9,691 bases of DNA from an uncultured Prevotellaceae bacterium. Lineage in GTDB: Bacteria > Bacteroidota > Bacteroidia > Bacteroidales > Bacteroidaceae. The notes beneath the pieces are model-generated. The model saw only the letters and a program-made list of their open reading frames with translations. It was not told the DNA's origin and did not search any database. Below are positions 1-6,220 of this stretch, one piece after another. The position numbers and the translations under genes are program-made. The DNA lies in assembly GCA_937898415.1 (NCBI GenBank), contig CALDLA010000027.1, positions 1-9,691 on the forward strand, given 5' to 3'. Position 1 is the first letter of the stretch. Every line of letters starts with the position of its first letter.

Positions 1-103
1 CGTGAGGGTCAACATCGCTTGCCATCGGGGGTCAAACACGCTCGGCTTTTCCAAAAGTTCTGAGCAGTAAAAAAATAAAAGAATTTAGAGAATCAGTATA
101 ATT
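1..103. other. Leader upstream of the parA-like gene
   Basis: This short non-coding stretch contains the direct repeat GGTCAA (near 7 and 31) and a small palindrome, CTTTTCCAAAAG, followed by an AT-rich run leading to the ATG. I see no clear TAnnTTTG promoter, so transcription probably begins upstream of the window, or from a promoter too degenerate to call. No strong ribosome binding site precedes the ATG at 104, which is normal in Bacteroidetes. Confidence 0.4.
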
Positions 104-769
104 ATGAACCACATCATCACATTTGCCAATCAGAAGGGCGGCGTGGGTAAGTCCACCCTCGCCATCCTCTTCGCCAACTACCTGTGCTGGAAGAAGATGA
201 ACGTCTGTATCATCGACACCGACCTCCAGCAGACCATTGCGCAGATGCGCAAAAGCGATCTGGACTTCTACGCCTGTGAGGCTCCGTATAGCGTCCAGGG
301 ATTCCCTGTGTCCGATGTTGACACCATGCGGCAGCTGATTGAGAACGCCCGGAAGTTCGACGGTTGCGTCTTGATTGACGCACCGGGTAATCTGAGCCAG
401 GACGGTTTGATTCCCATCCTATCCGAGACGGACTTCATTGTCTGCCCTTACAGATATGACAAAGCCACTACCGCCTCTACCAGCACCTTCGTAAAGACCA
501 TCCTTCGCATGATGAGGGAGATTCGGGGAATGAAGCCCCAGCTTTTGTTTACACCCAACAACATCTACCGCAAGGGTAATATGGAGGAAAAAAAGGTCTG
601 GAAGCAGTTTGCGGAAACCTTCGAGATGATAGGAACTGTACTCCCGACGGTACCAACCAGAGCCGATCTGGAGCGCATTGACACTATAGAGATTAATTCC
701 TCGCAGAGGGATGTCGTTCAGGACACTTTTGACTATATGATAAAAATCATCAAAGATAGCGAATTATAA
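104..769 (+). CDS. ParA/MinD-family P-loop ATPase (TraA-like, conjugative element type)
   Basis: This 221-residue cytoplasmic ATPase belongs to the ParA/CobQ/MinD superfamily. The deviant Walker A motif KGGVGKST is at residues 11-18, the Walker A' segment IIDTD at 36-40, and the Walker B segment VLIDAPGN at 89-96. Proteins of this family bind ATP, dimerise and position DNA or protein cargo. In Bacteroidales conjugative transposons and plasmids a ParA-type gene commonly heads a transfer or partition operon near the mobilisation genes, which fits the relaxase found here. The expected partner is a DNA-binding protein; the ribbon-helix-helix protein at 1996 is the best candidate, though three unrelated genes separate the two. 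The gene is more GC-rich than those that follow. The ATPase family is certain from the motifs; whether the role is partition or transfer is inferred. Confidence 0.9.
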   Translation: MNHIITFANQKGGVGKSTLAILFANYLCWKKMNVCIIDTDLQQTIAQMRKSDLDFYACEAPYSVQGFPVSDVDTMRQLIENARKFDGCVLIDAPGNLSQDGLIPILSETDFIVCPYRYDKATTASTSTFVKTILRMMREIRGMKPQLLFTPNNIYRKGNMEEKKVWKQFAETFEMIGTVLPTVPTRADLERIDTIEINSSQRDVVQDTFDYMIKIIKDSEL

Positions 770-783
770 AAGGGTTATATATT

Positions 784-1338
784 ATGGCAAAGAATGTACA
801 AGACGCATATAGCGAGATTCTAAGACTGCGGAATTTGTTCTATCAGAAATGGATCGAGTCTGCAGAGACTGATGAGCCTTCTGGTTACATTAGAACCGTA
901 TTATCGGCAAAATACGAGGCTTTCAACAAGGCCCTGGAACTATTGTCACCTTCCATCGTGGATCCTCAGCCGAAAGATTCTGGTGAACTAACTCACTCGG
1001 TAACCAAGATAAGTGACCAAGAAGAACCTGTAAGCGATGACTTAGAGATAGCTGCTTGCCAGTCTTTTAATAGTGCATGTGAAGATCTGAATAAAGAAGA
1101 TAAAGATTCTGCCACTTATGTAAAAGAGTATTTCAAAGAACTTTGGATGTGTGCTTTCAAAGATGGTGCGCACTGGAAAGAGCAGCAAATAATGAAGGAG
1201 GCCATTAATGGAGAGGTTTTTGATAACTATGACAAAGATATATGTCAACACCATTTAGAATTGTTAGTTGATATTCCTAAGAAATACAAGGATGGTGATA
1301 AGGTTAAACTTATAATCATTAAGGAGGACTGCGTATGA
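784..1338 (+). CDS. Acidic hypothetical protein, phage/mobile-element type
   Basis: This 184-residue protein has no signal peptide or membrane segment. The N-terminal third looks helical. A middle stretch rich in acidic and polar residues (about 60-95) looks like a linker. The C-terminal half contains a segment of the form FKDGAHWKEQQIMKEAINGEV followed by GDKVKLIIIKED. Small Bacteroidales phage and mobile-element proteins often carry this kind of block, next to DUF4406-type genes; that resemblance is from memory and not tested. The stop codon overlaps the next start (ATGA at 1335-1338), so the two genes are probably translationally coupled. The ATG at 784 follows AAAAGGG by about nine bases. 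The function is unknown. Confidence 0.75.
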   Translation: MAKNVQDAYSEILRLRNLFYQKWIESAETDEPSGYIRTVLSAKYEAFNKALELLSPSIVDPQPKDSGELTHSVTKISDQEEPVSDDLEIAACQSFNSACEDLNKEDKDSATYVKEYFKELWMCAFKDGAHWKEQQIMKEAINGEVFDNYDKDICQHHLELLVDIPKKYKDGDKVKLIIIKEDCV

Positions 1339-1778
1339 GCGACGAAGAAAAAGCCATCAAGCGATTCTGTCAGTTTCTTGACAAATCGATACAGAAAAAA
1401 GGAATTTACCAGTTTTCTTTCGGCACCGCCATCAGTGAATATCTGAATACCATCGAGGCGAAGGAGAGAGATTTTAAGGTTATTACGCTCTGTGGAAGCA
1501 CCCGCTTCAAGGAGCAATTCTTGGAAGTCCAAAAGAAATTGTCGCTTGAAGGTTATATTGTTCTTAGTGTTGGATTGTTCGGCCATTCTGGTGACGAGGA
1601 GGCTTGGCAACCCGGCATAAAGGAGATGCTTGACAAGAATCACCTACGCAAGATCGATATGTCAGACGGAATTTATGTCATCAACGTCGGGGGCTACATC
1701 GGAGAAAGCACTAAACGAGAGATAGAATATGCTTTTGTAAACGATAAATACATAAGATATTTGGAGCCAATCAAATAA
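1335..1778 (+). CDS. DUF4406 / nucleoside 2-deoxyribosyltransferase-like protein
   Basis: This 147-residue protein has a Rossmann-like C-terminal domain from about residue 47. It starts with the strand and loop VITLCGSTRF (49-58) and ends with GGYIGESTKREIEYA (119-133). That pattern is characteristic of DUF4406 and related nucleoside 2-deoxyribosyltransferase-like proteins, whose enzymes move the deoxyribose between nucleobases. The glutamates at 124, 129 and 131 lie where active-site acids are usual, but catalysis cannot be confirmed by reading alone. The N-terminal 45 residues are an extra helical extension. The start overlaps the previous stop and follows a strong AAGGAGG at 1321-1327, unusual for Bacteroidetes. 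Genes of this type are frequent in phages and mobile elements, where they may act in nucleotide salvage or modification. Confidence 0.75.
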   Translation: MSDEEKAIKRFCQFLDKSIQKKGIYQFSFGTAISEYLNTIEAKERDFKVITLCGSTRFKEQFLEVQKKLSLEGYIVLSVGLFGHSGDEEAWQPGIKEMLDKNHLRKIDMSDGIYVINVGGYIGESTKREIEYAFVNDKYIRYLEPIK

Positions 1779-1791
1779 AGGAGGGCTGACT

Positions 1792-1977
1792 ATGATACAA
1801 ATAACAAAACACGGTAATAACAAGGATAAGGAGTCTCGGCAAGGCCGTTGTAGCGAATGTGGCTGTGAGTTCACATATACGAGAGAGGACTGCTATTGGG
1901 ATAGACCATTACTTTCCTACATTTTAGAATGTCCTGAGTGTGGTAAAAAAGTATTGTTAGGCGATGTTTTTGAATAA
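1792..1977 (+). CDS. Small zinc-ribbon protein
   Basis: This 61-residue protein has two cysteine knuckles: C20-S-E-C23 (with C25 nearby) and C47-P-E-C50-G. Together they form a typical four-cysteine zinc ribbon separated by about 24 residues. Such small ribbons bind DNA, RNA or proteins; the partner here is unknown. The ATG follows AAAGGAGGG by a few bases, another strong Shine-Dalgarno sequence, and the gene lies 13 bases after its neighbour in the same operon. A second small zinc ribbon, not obviously related, is encoded on the other strand at 8833-9030. Confidence 0.7.
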   Translation: MIQITKHGNNKDKESRQGRCSECGCEFTYTREDCYWDRPLLSYILECPECGKKVLLGDVFE

Positions 1978-1995
1978 CAAATAAGGAGAATTAAC

Positions 1996-2322
1996 ATGGC
2001 AGAGAAGAAAAGAAACTACGGAGTTCAAGGACTTGAGGATCTTGTTTCAGGTCTGAACAACGAGCAGCCTGCAGCAGAGCAGACGGGAGCCATCATTATA
2101 CCAAAGAGGAAAGCCGCCGGTCGTCCTGTGACACGGACGGAAGGAACGGCTCGCACCAGCATTACCCTCACCCCGGAAGTGATGGGTAAGCTACGCTCGC
2201 TGGCCCTGAACACAGGCCAACAGCTTAACGCCATCATTGAGGATGCACTGGTTAGGTATTTCGATAGCTACGAGAAAAAGCACGGCCAGATTACTGTGCC
2301 AGAGATTTACAGACATAAATAA
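1996..2322 (+). CDS. Ribbon-helix-helix DNA-binding protein, candidate ParA partner (DUF3408-like position)
   Basis: This 108-residue protein has a disordered, basic N-terminal half with an AT-hook-like RKAAGRP at 38-44, then a ribbon-helix-helix fold at about 53-92. The fold consists of the strand RTSITLTPEV, a first helix and a second helix around LNAIIEDALVRYF. Proteins of this kind dimerise and bind DNA through the paired strand. In Bacteroidales conjugative elements a similar DNA-binding protein often follows the ParA gene, so a centromere-binding or transfer-accessory role is a reasonable inference. Its base composition resembles the ParA gene more than the three genes between them. It could instead be an autonomous CopG-like repressor. 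Confidence 0.75.
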   Translation: MAEKKRNYGVQGLEDLVSGLNNEQPAAEQTGAIIIPKRKAAGRPVTRTEGTARTSITLTPEVMGKLRSLALNTGQQLNAIIEDALVRYFDSYEKKHGQITVPEIYRHK

Positions 2323-2347
2323 TATATAATATTTAATACAAAAAATT

Positions 2348-2566
2348 ATGAAACAGTTATTTCAAAATTATCCGGACACAATGGCTCTTATTAAAGTCAT
2401 TGTAGTGAGTAGTTTATTTGGCGCGTTTTTGGTGTTTGCACCAATCAAGGCCCAGTTAGTATTTATGGTGGTCGCCCCAATAGCGTTCCTTATCGGTCTT
2501 ATTGTCTGGAGTTTCAAGCAGGAACGCCATATGTATGACAGAGATAAACCGAAGATGAATTATTAA
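2348..2566 (+). CDS. Small two-pass inner-membrane protein
   Basis: This 72-residue protein has two hydrophobic segments at about 13-31 and 35-55, separated by a short APIKAQ loop. A charged C-terminal tail follows (KQERHMYDRDKPKMNY). Topology by the positive-inside rule puts the tail in the cytoplasm. Conjugative elements encode several small membrane subunits of the mating channel, but I do not recognise this one as DUF4133 or DUF4134. The ATG sits in the context AAAAAATTATG, which resembles the starts of the genes downstream. The function is unknown. Confidence 0.65.
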   Translation: MKQLFQNYPDTMALIKVIVVSSLFGAFLVFAPIKAQLVFMVVAPIAFLIGLIVWSFKQERHMYDRDKPKMNY

Positions 2567-2583
2567 CATTTATACAAAAGATT

Positions 2584-2616
2584 ATGGCAAACAACGAACT
2601 TTTAAGCATGGGTTAA
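2584..2616 (+). CDS. Ten-codon mini-ORF, possible leader peptide
   Basis: ATG at 2584 opens a ten-codon frame (MANNELLSMG) ending at TAA 2614-2616, six bases before the ATG at 2622. Its upstream context AAAAGATTATGGCAAA is almost identical to that of the other short frame at 3364. Close spacing to the next start would allow translational coupling. It may equally be the remnant of a lost gene start. Confidence 0.25.
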   Translation: MANNELLSMG

Positions 2617-2621
2617 GATAT

Positions 2622-2840
2622 ATGATGACTGAATTTAATGAAGGATGGTGGAACTGCTTTTGTTCTTTTGCTAACGAGTTGGCAAACGTCAGTAGCAGCG
2701 CAAGTATGGTGATACGTAATGTTTTGGATGGTGCCGGTGTAACCCAAAAGGAGATTACAGCTGTTCTAAAGAAACACAAATTCGACAAACGTGTAGTTGA
2801 AGAACTGAAAGAATATAAAGATTATTTAGAAAAATTATAA
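2622..2840 (+). CDS. Hypothetical small protein
   Basis: This 72-residue protein, possibly 71 if the second of the two adjacent ATG codons is used, has an aromatic and cysteine-containing N-terminus (EGWWNCFCSF). A helical body with GAGVTQKEITAVLKKH follows, then a charged C-terminal helix. The middle resembles a small helical DNA- or protein-binding module, but I recognise no family. It lies between two other small genes on the same strand with short gaps, so it is probably part of the same transcript. The opposite-strand reading frame over this region shows no protein-like features. Confidence 0.6.
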   Translation: MMTEFNEGWWNCFCSFANELANVSSSASMVIRNVLDGAGVTQKEITAVLKKHKFDKRVVEELKEYKDYLEKL

Positions 2841-2853
2841 AGAATGAAAGATT

Positions 2854-3180
2854 ATGAAGAAAAAGCAATTTAAAGTTTTGAAGACCGTAGATTCAAAAGG
2901 TCTTGTTAATGAACTTAACGAAATTGACGCAGCCGTGCCCACCACTTTCCCTGTCATTTTTCGTCCTGTGACAGAAGATGATAATGGCCCTGTTAATATG
3001 GCCGGAATTGGCGAGGGAGATCTCTTTGTATGGGAAGACGATGCATTAGGAACCTTGCTGACTATGCACGAAGAACTTTGGGCAAACAGTCGATATGAAA
3101 AAATTTTTCTTGAATATATCGGCGAAGGTGACTTCGAGATTCTTGATGGCTCGTTCACGGGTGAAAGAATGACAAATTAA
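2854..3180 (+). CDS. Acidic hypothetical protein
   Basis: This 108-residue soluble protein has a basic first few residues (MKKKQFKVLK) and an acidic body, including TEDDNG, WEDDALG and GEGDFEILDG. It has no signal peptide or membrane segment and I do not recognise the family. Its start has the context GAAAGATTATG, shared with the neighbouring small genes. It is the last full-length gene of the + strand run before the convergent relaxase gene. Confidence 0.6.
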   Translation: MKKKQFKVLKTVDSKGLVNELNEIDAAVPTTFPVIFRPVTEDDNGPVNMAGIGEGDLFVWEDDALGTLLTMHEELWANSRYEKIFLEYIGEGDFEILDGSFTGERMTN

Positions 3181-3363
3181 ACAGAACAACGGAGAAAGAC
3201 GGGAGATCGACACCTCCCCCGCGCGTGAGCAAGGAGTCAGACTCGCAAGTGGTAGTTGGCCTGAGATTGGTCTTGTGATAAGATAGAGGAGAAAACATTC
3301 TTCGTTTTTCAAAAACAAGTGGGAAAAAAGAGTATTTACTAACAATTTAAAAGTAAGAAGATT
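3181..3363 (+). other. Intergenic stretch, no full gene
   Basis: No convincing gene lies here. The sequence contains a GGGAG/CTCCC hairpin (3201-3218), a purine-rich run, and a small palindrome GTTTTTCAAAAAC near 3304-3316. No T-run follows the first hairpin, so it is not a clear intrinsic terminator. The end (AAAAGTAAGAAGATTATG) has the same start context as the small genes upstream. Confidence 0.4.
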
Positions 3364-3435
3364 ATGGCAAATGAAAGCATCATACAGCTTGCAATCGTAG
3401 GCAGTGTAGATGCTTTTAGGTGTGTATGCACCTAA
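3364..3435 (+). pseudogene. Possible truncated gene start (23 codons)
   Basis: ATG at 3364 is preceded by the same AGATTATG context as the genes at 2584 and 2854. The frame reads MANESIIQLAIVGSVDAF for the first 18 codons and then runs into the hairpin repeat at 3409, where it stops at TAA 3433-3435. I read this as the beginning of a former operon gene cut off where the mobilisation module now begins. A genuine short peptide or chance frame cannot be excluded. Confidence 0.3.
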
Positions 3436-3467
3436 AATGTAAGCATCATCCTGCTTTTATCGATGCC
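3409..3467 (+). repeat. Hairpin repeat, copy R1
   Basis: A 39-base hairpin is formed by GATGCTT (3409-3415) with AAGCATC (3441-3447) and, inside it, TTAGGTG (3416-3422) with CACCTAA (3429-3435). There is a 6-base loop and a 5-base bulge on the 3' side. A further GATGCC follows at 3462-3467, able to pair with GCATC (3443-3447) instead. The same order of elements occurs in the same orientation at 7776-7828. It lies between convergent gene ends; the last bases overlap the relaxase stop. It could serve as a terminator, but no T-run follows on either strand. Confidence 0.6.
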
Positions 3468-5406
3468 AGCCCCTACCCTTCGGTCTCATACCGAAGGCAG
3501 GTTTATATCTGTTCCACTCATCATCTTTTTTCTTCGGCAGGTCATTATGCGACCCGCCGCCACCTCCAAGGGAAATATCCTGTGGCACGGCGATACCCAT
3601 CAGGATCTCGCCTGCCAGCTGTGTCATTCGCAAAGCCGCCTTGCCGACACCCTCAGCTGCTTCATCAGCCAGTTCTCGGGCTGCGCCTTCCATGTTCGTA
3701 TCGATCCAGGGCGACATACCGTTCTCGATACATTTTGCGCCGATGCCAAGTCCAAGAATCTGCTCTTGCTCATCCGAGAAAATTGCCTTGTGGCTATCGC
3801 ACCACTCACGCAAGGCCTCACGCGCCCTGGCGATGGCCGCAGTCCGCTCACGCTCGCCCTCTGAAGGCTCACGCTTGATAACAACAGATTTCTGTTCAGC
3901 TGGCTTCTGCTGCTTCTGAAGCTTCTGCTGATCCAACTGTTTCTGCTTGATGGCCGCATATCTGGCGCAATTCCAGGCCATTTCTGCTGCAAATATATTA
4001 CCTTTATGGTCTACTGCATTTACATAATCAACTGCTCTATGTAGATAATCATCCACATTTCGAGTCAACACCATATTATCAGGTAACTTTGTTGTAGAGT
4101 ACTCGATTCCCAGTTCGTCCAATTTAGCTTTAACTATTTCTACTATATTATATGCTGTTACGTCTGCATACTTAATACTTGTATCAGGCAGTGGGGCAGG
4201 TATTCTCCAGTCATAACCTCCGTCCTTAGCAGAATAGTCGGAATGTTCATCCGTTCTGGTAACAGGTGCCATCTTCTGTTGTTCCTTCTCATACTCCTTG
4301 GCAATCTTCTTTGCGGTCAGTTTCTGGCCGATCTGCGATGCATTATATTTCTTCCCGTCACGGATGACCGAGTAGTTATAGTAGCCTCCATTCGGATCTC
4401 GTCGGCCTTCAAACTGGTAATGCCGAAGGTTTCCATCTTTATCTGCATAGCTTTGCTGTTCCAGCAAGTGGATAAACCGATTCCAGTTGAATTTAGGTGT
4501 GTCCATCGACCGCATTACACGGTAAATAGCATCCTTGATTTCAGTATTGTAATCAACGGGCATTTGTTTGATTTTTTGGCCAAGTTCCGAAGACGTGTAA
4601 ACACTCTTTCCCCGAAAAATCGAATAGCCATCGACCATATTATTTTCGTCCTTATGGAACTGAACATTATAATTATCTTCTGCTCCGTCATAGGTCGTGA
4701 ATGTACTATTTTCCATGTGGGTCATAAAGAAATTAGGATCAAATTTGTCACCCGGCATCTCTGCCATAACAGCATTTATGGCAGCGTTTATTTCATCAAT
4801 GTGCTGCTGACGGATATCCATTGCCAGGTTCCAGCCATGTCGCTTGTTGATCTGTTCTGCAGCCATCGCAGTACGCTTGGCTATATCCGTTACACAGTTT
4901 AGCTTATTGTCTTCCGTGTATCGGGACACGGTAATATGTAGATGATAGATGCCGCTAAAAGAATCTCGGTGAAGCATTGCCATCCACTTACTGTTACAGA
5001 GGTTGGTGTGTTCCACAGGAAAAAGAACTCTCTTACCGTCCTTATCTGTGATCCATTCTTTGGTCTTCGGGTCACGCTTTGCTTTGGCGTGATCCGTGTT
5101 GTCTATCTCCTTCAGCAGTTCCTCAGCATGTTCAAGCCATTGCTCTTTCGTCCAATTCGCCGATTCCTCCATGGTCGGCGAATATTCTATTGCAATGATG
5201 TTGTTTGTGACATCCTTTCCCTTCCGAACATAGTCACGTCCGGCTTCCTCAAACTCACCCCAGAGGTCATCCAACTGATCGTTGGAAACAAACAGATCTG
5301 TGTTGGCAACCATGTTTTTCGCCCCAACGAAAACTGCCAGGTCTTTACGAGTGATGTATTTCTCGTAAGCCTGACCATGTGAAATATTCCTTGCTACTGC
5401 TATCAT
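3457..5406 (-). CDS. mobB: Relaxase / mobilisation nuclease (MobB-type, Bacteroidales)
   Basis: This 649-residue protein should nick oriT and lead one strand of the element into the recipient. The relaxase domain occupies about residues 1-220. Candidate catalytic tyrosines are Y14 and Y17. The metal-binding histidines are H146 and the pair H155 and H157 in LHRDSFSGIYHLHITVSR, the HUH-type motif III of MOBP-like relaxases. The middle (220-360) has two repeated-looking units with a YSIFRGKSVYTSSELGQK or YSVIRDGKKYNASQIGQK pattern (near 250 and 355), each followed by a helical segment. A Gln/Lys-rich linker is near 487-510 and a glycine run near 614-618. The start is five bases after the stop of the accessory gene, so the two are one operon. 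No coupling protein follows. The gene symbol follows common Bacteroides usage and is not verified. Confidence 0.9.
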   Translation of the reverse strand: MIAVARNISHGQAYEKYITRKDLAVFVGAKNMVANTDLFVSNDQLDDLWGEFEEAGRDYVRKGKDVTNNIIAIEYSPTMEESANWTKEQWLEHAEELLKEIDNTDHAKAKRDPKTKEWITDKDGKRVLFPVEHTNLCNSKWMAMLHRDSFSGIYHLHITVSRYTEDNKLNCVTDIAKRTAMAAEQINKRHGWNLAMDIRQQHIDEINAAINAVMAEMPGDKFDPNFFMTHMENSTFTTYDGAEDNYNVQFHKDENNMVDGYSIFRGKSVYTSSELGQKIKQMPVDYNTEIKDAIYRVMRSMDTPKFNWNRFIHLLEQQSYADKDGNLRHYQFEGRRDPNGGYYNYSVIRDGKKYNASQIGQKLTAKKIAKEYEKEQQKMAPVTRTDEHSDYSAKDGGYDWRIPAPLPDTSIKYADVTAYNIVEIVKAKLDELGIEYSTTKLPDNMVLTRNVDDYLHRAVDYVNAVDHKGNIFAAEMAWNCARYAAIKQKQLDQQKLQKQQKPAEQKSVVIKREPSEGERERTAAIARAREALREWCDSHKAIFSDEQEQILGLGIGAKCIENGMSPWIDTNMEGAARELADEAAEGVGKAALRMTQLAGEILMGIAVPQDISLGGGGGSHNDLPKKKDDEWNRYKPAFGMRPKGRGWHR

Positions 5407-5411
5407 ACTAA

Positions 5412-5801
5412 CTATACTCTTTTAATCCAATTATCCAAGAAATCCAACTCCTTCTTAACACCGTTTATCCACCTCTGTAGGAACCCGAAATCGGTCAGTT
5501 TTTCCATACGTTTCTGGGGTGTTAGATGCAGTGATTCAAGCATCTTAAAAAGGCTCTTAATATCACTTCTTACACCCATCATTTCGCGCCGAAAATCTCG
5601 GTCCGGAACAACGGGTTTATAACCCAAGGAAACCTCACGAATATACACCCCATTTTCCATATCAAGGTGACTTGATTTCCGGGTAATTATATCCCATTCT
5701 TCGTCATTATAATAAACCGAGTGAAGTTTCCTTTTTTTATCATACAAAGCGCTTCTTCCGCGCCTGTATTCCCTATTCTTTTTTACTGTTTTTGCTCTCA
5801 T
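5412..5801 (-). CDS. mobA: MobC-like relaxosome accessory protein (Bacteroidales MobA type)
   Basis: This 129-residue basic protein begins with a Lys/Arg-rich stretch. A ribbon-helix-helix-like domain follows at about residues 25-65, with the strand HSVYYNDEEWDIITRKS and the segment GVYIREVSLGYKP, the pattern of the MobC/MbeC family of plasmid mobilisation proteins. These bind oriT and help the relaxase open and nick it. The C-terminal half is helical and probably mediates oligomerisation or contacts with the relaxase. It is the first gene of the - strand mob operon, directly beside the repeat-rich candidate oriT. I see no clear TAnnTTTG promoter near its start; the nearest perfect -7 box on this strand is in the palindrome at 6068. 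In Bacteroides literature this position is usually named mobA. Confidence 0.8.
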   Translation of the reverse strand: MRAKTVKKNREYRRGRSALYDKKRKLHSVYYNDEEWDIITRKSSHLDMENGVYIREVSLGYKPVVPDRDFRREMMGVRSDIKSLFKMLESLHLTPQKRMEKLTDFGFLQRWINGVKKELDFLDNWIKRV

Positions 5802-6065
5802 ATTTTTATGTTGTTTTTAGACCATCTTCACACCTGTAGAGGTACGAGTTTACGAGTACTCTTTAACCCAACAATCATACCTTTCAGTTTGGTTGTTGGC
5901 AAGACATTTTGAGCTATCTCAAAATAAGTCTTGTATCACGCGCGTGAATATCGCGCGTCTTCGATTATCTGACTACAAAGTTCGGGTTTTATTTTAGCAA
6001 AACAAAATCTGATAAAATAAATCTCTCGATTTAACAGATTTAAGAGGGGCTGAGATATTTTACAA
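5802..6065. other. Candidate oriT: repeat-rich intergenic region
   Basis: This gene-free region upstream of the mob operon contains a series of repeats. There is a direct repeat ACGAGT at 5844-5849 and 5852-5857. An inverted repeat CCAACAA/TTGTTGG lies at 5868-5874 and 5893-5899. A strong hairpin pairs CAAGAC+ATTTTGAG (5900-5913) with CTCAAAAT, bulge AA, GTCTTG (5918-5933). Next come ACGCGCG/CGCGCGT at 5938-5944 and 5952-5958, TTTATTTTA/TAAAATAAA at 5988-5996 and 6013-6021, and AAATCT/AGATTT at 6019-6041. Inverted repeats beside a relaxase operon are the normal layout of oriT. The exact nick site cannot be read from sequence alone. Confidence 0.55.
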
Positions 6066-6067
6066 TT

Positions 6068-6083
6068 TAATTTTGCAAAATTA
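6068..6083. promoter_or_regulatory. 16-bp perfect palindrome, probable operator
   Basis: TAATTTTGCAAAATTA is a perfect palindrome midway between the divergent mob operon and the 6221 gene. Each strand of it contains TAATTTTG, which fits the TAnnTTTG promoter box, but I find no good -33 box at the right distance on either strand. A dimeric repressor site, possibly overlapping weak divergent promoters, is the simplest reading. Confidence 0.4.
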
Positions 6084-6173
6084 GAGATATAAAGTTTATA
6101 TATTTGATGCGAAAAATGACAATCAAAGGTTAGGGTCTTGAATTTGTTAAATCAAGAAATAACAAATGATTAT

Positions 6174-6205
6174 TTTGGTTCGCTAAAATTTTGTGCCTAA
6201 ATTTG
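6174..6205 (+). promoter_or_regulatory. Bacteroidetes-type promoter for the 6221 gene
   Basis: TTTG at 6174-6177 is followed after exactly 20 bases by TAAATTTG at 6198-6205, an excellent match to the Bacteroidetes housekeeping promoter. Transcription would start near 6210. This argues against translation from the upstream TTG at 6191 and for ATG 6221 or 6230. A second -7-like box, TATATTTG, is at 6099-6106, but its possible -33 box is 23 bases away. Confidence 0.65.
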
Positions 6206-6220
6206 CAAGAACAAAAGGAT

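Noticed and set aside
3181..3363. Group II intron or reverse-transcriptase RNA
   Set aside because: The characteristic GTGYG start, a domain V hairpin and any reverse transcriptase gene are absent.
3420..3992. Several open frames on both strands over the 3' end of the relaxase gene
   Set aside because: They are shadows of the GC-rich relaxase C-terminus; their translations are Arg/Ser/His-rich with no protein-like pattern.
4243..5382. Two long + strand frames opposite the relaxase
   Set aside because: They are antisense to a clear relaxase and have translations without domains or start signals.
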